Source: Ruminococcus sp. HUN007
GTDB taxonomy: Bacteria; Bacillota; Clostridia; Oscillospirales; Ruminococcaceae
Length of the DNA: 64,000 nucleotides
Assembly: GCF_000712055.1 (NCBI RefSeq)
Contig: NZ_JOOA01000002.1
Coordinates: forward strand, 2,294,001 to 2,358,000
Direction: 5' to 3'
Within the stretch, counting starts at the first letter, position 1, and each line of letters opens with the position of its first letter. Below the pieces are notes generated by a model. It searched no databases. It was not told where the DNA came from and was given only the letters and a program-made list of their open reading frames with translations. Positions 62,291 to 64,000 of this stretch are shown here, piece by piece. A program made the translations under genes and the position numbers.

Positions 62291-64000
62291 TCACTTCTGA
62301 AGAATGCTCCTGAGCATTATAAAATCGATGATGTTGACTTTACCGTCGTCGTTCATGTCAGACAGAAGGAGACTTTTTTCCGGAAGTTCCAGCTGCGCGA
62401 TAAGTTTTGCTGACAGCGCAACGAGATCGGCACCGGTGAGTGATCCGTCAAGGTTTACGTCGCCTTTTGTGTACTGCGGCTCAGCGGGCTCAGTTACTGC
62501 CGGCTCCGTTACAGGCGGTTCAGTTACTGCCGGTTCCGTTATCTCCGGTTCAGTGACCGCAGGCTCAGTAACGGAAGGTTCGGTGGCAGCCGGTTCCGTT
62601 ATTTCCGGTTCCTTCGGCTTTTCCGGTGAAAGTGTGACTGTGCCTTCAGGAAAGGCGTTTACGGTAAGATCGTTGATGTAATATTCGATATTTGTATATC
62701 CTCCGCCGCAGTAGTCACCGTTTGTATCTCCCGCGTCGTTCGGATCAAGACCGCGCGCAAGCTCCCATTCGTCCGGCATGCCGTCACCATCCGTATCGGT
62801 TATTGTTTTCGTGAGCACCGGAGCAGGATAGCTGTACTTCGTGTCGCATTTTATCTGATACTGGTTCAGTTTCTGCTGCTGTGACGAGTCGGCCGTACCG
62901 TAGGAAGCCGTACCTGTGAGATATCCTGTACCTGTCTTTGTCTCGTTTGCGCACTGCTTGTCAACAGCCGTACGCTGATCAGGTGAGATGCCGTTTCCTG
63001 CAAAATTCACAACATGGTCATATGCAGCTTCCGCACTTTCAGTTTTCGTCGCTGTTGAGATGTTTTCACCATCGGAATCTATTGAAAATGCGAAACCGCT
63101 CTTAACGCTGTCCTTTGATATGCCGAGTCCGTCCTTTACGGTGATCCCGTTCCAGTTGTTGTAGGTGATATCCCCGTAAACTGAACCGTCCTTGTTGAGC
63201 ATTCTGTTGCCGGCAAGATAGATCTTAAAATTCTGCGGACTTGTTGAGCTGTCCACGTTGACATATCGCTTGCCGCCGGTTGTGCCGTTGCCCATCTTAA
63301 GGGTGTTGCCGACGTAGTTGAGATGTCCTATGGTTCCGTAGGCTGTTTCGTAAGCCCAGTCGTATATGACGTTGTTTGTGAAATCGGCAGTCTTGGTTCC
63401 CGGCACCTTGCCGCGGAAATTTCTCGAAACATTGTGGACTATGAGATTGTGGTCAAATGTGAGATTGCCGTTGCCCATCATGATGCCGAAGCCGTGCAGC
63501 CCCTTGTCGTGACCGCCCCATGAATCAGCAGGACCGATGACGGAATACTGCACCGTGTAGTATTCGTTGTTCGAGTACAGTCCCCACTGTTCGTCGGTCG
63601 TCCAGCCCATTGAGCAGTGGTCGATTATCGAATGGGCACCCTTTGCACCGCCCCATGCGTCGTTGCCCTTGCTGGTGGATGCATACGGACCCGGACGCGA
63701 GCTTATGAAACGGCATATGATATTGTCGCCGCCCATTCCGAGCTTGTAGTTCTTAAGCGTTATGCCCGATCCGCCCGGAGCTGTCTGCCCTGCGATAGTC
63801 ACACTGTCTGCGACTACTATATTTCCCTTGAGTTCTATTGTGCCGCTTACATCAAATACAACGATTCGGTTTGATTTGTTTACAGCCTCGCGGAATGAAC
63901 CTTCGCCGCTGTCGTTGAGATTCGTTACGTGCACCACTTCACCGCCGCGTCCGCCGGTGGCATATTTTCCGCCTCCGACAGCCCCCGGAAAAGCCGGTAT
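62291..64000 (-). CDS. Dockerin-bearing pectate lyase (partial, N-terminus outside)
   Basis: The frame runs to the window edge at 64000, so the start is missing; at least 569 residues are present. The N-terminal part is a right-handed parallel beta-helix pectate lyase (GGRGGEVVHVTNL, DHCSMGWTTDEQWG, NFRGKVPGTKTADFTNNVIYD), followed by a calcium-binding-like DGDGMPDEWE stretch, a long TEP repeat linker and a C-terminal dockerin with two loops (GDVNLDGSLTGADL and SDMNDDGKVNIIDF). It would cut pectin outside the cell while docked on a cohesin scaffold. The repeat-rich linker is in the style of ruminococcal cellulosome enzymes. Confidence 0.9.
   Translation of the reverse strand: MPAFPGAVGGGKYATGGRGGEVVHVTNLNDSGEGSFREAVNKSNRIVVFDVSGTIELKGNIVVADSVTIAGQTAPGGSGITLKNYKLGMGGDNIICRFISSRPGPYASTSKGNDAWGGAKGAHSIIDHCSMGWTTDEQWGLYSNNEYYTVQYSVIGPADSWGGHDKGLHGFGIMMGNGNLTFDHNLIVHNVSRNFRGKVPGTKTADFTNNVIYDWAYETAYGTIGHLNYVGNTLKMGNGTTGGKRYVNVDSSTSPQNFKIYLAGNRMLNKDGSVYGDITYNNWNGITVKDGLGISKDSVKSGFAFSIDSDGENISTATKTESAEAAYDHVVNFAGNGISPDQRTAVDKQCANETKTGTGYLTGTASYGTADSSQQQKLNQYQIKCDTKYSYPAPVLTKTITDTDGDGMPDEWELARGLDPNDAGDTNGDYCGGGYTNIEYYINDLTVNAFPEGTVTLSPEKPKEPEITEPAATEPSVTEPAVTEPEITEPAVTEPPVTEPAVTEPAEPQYTKGDVNLDGSLTGADLVALSAKLIAQLELPEKSLLLSDMNDDGKVNIIDFIMLRSILQK

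Noticed and set aside
62304..62681. Plus-strand frame rich in Ser/Gly/Thr opposite the pectate lyase
   Set aside because: It is the mirror of the TEP-repeat linker and dockerin of the minus-strand gene, with no ribosome site.
1..64000. tRNA, rRNA genes or prophage structural genes
   Set aside because: None could be recognised by eye on either strand; a tRNA scan would be needed to exclude a tRNA fully.

Overview
This window reads as chromosomal DNA of an anaerobic, plant-fibre-degrading Gram-positive bacterium of the Ruminococcus type (Clostridia, Oscillospiraceae). The evidence is dockerin modules on secreted proteins (LRR proteins and a pectate lyase), class B sortases, a rubrerythrin, an FMN riboswitch of Firmicutes type, strong AGGAGG-like ribosome binding sites and sigma-A promoters. 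The species is an inference; no rRNA is present.

Layout. 0-9 kb: end of a two-component system (kinase tail plus NarL-type regulator), cysteine desulfurase and ThiI (tRNA 4-thiouridine), two tandem class B sortases with a secreted SpoIID-like protein whose motif order is circularly permuted, pyrimidine-nucleoside phosphorylase and a zinc-ribbon protein. 9-13 kb: FMN riboswitch and the complete riboflavin operon ribD-ribE-ribBA-ribH. 13.5-15.2 kb: an intact IS1634/IS4-type insertion sequence. 15-31 kb: a type IV pilus locus (pilC, a pilM-pilN fusion, pilO, a very large PilX-like protein, two minor pilins, pilD on the opposite strand, pilB, pilT, then three type IV pilin genes), interrupted by a frameshifted AAA ATPase and a small DUF4258/YgiT toxin-antitoxin-like pair. 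31-43 kb: a cell-surface polymer region (YfhO-like protein, GT-C glycosyltransferase, LTA-synthase-like sulfatase fold, small membrane protein, a YidC plus CDP-glycerol phosphotransferase fusion broken by two poly-A shifts, a LicC-like cytidylyltransferase plus aminotransferase fusion, and an octopine-dehydrogenase-like enzyme). 43-54 kb: dockerin LRR protein, dTDP-glucose dehydratase, a two-gene ATPase/TOPRIM module resembling OLD/PARIS-type phage defence, a decayed AAA/PD-(D/E)XK gene flanked by a duplicated rubrerythrin fragment, rubrerythrin, and a CAP-domain protein with cohesin-like modules. 54-59 kb: a 404-bp non-autonomous transposon with iteron-bearing ends, then an IS21-type element that splits a second dockerin LRR gene. 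59-64 kb: XRE regulator, S41 protease, aquaporin, and a dockerin-bearing pectate lyase that runs off the window.

The most interesting items are: a dispersed family of about 105-bp elements (four copies) that fold as an outer stem with inner hairpins and show a compensatory base change; the 404-bp iteron MITE with a structured core; the permuted SpoIID domain; the ATPase/TOPRIM module with its palindromic leader; and a run of genes broken by exactly one extra base in a homopolymer tract. The frameshifts could be sequencing errors, slippage-expressed genes or real decay; the sequence alone cannot decide.
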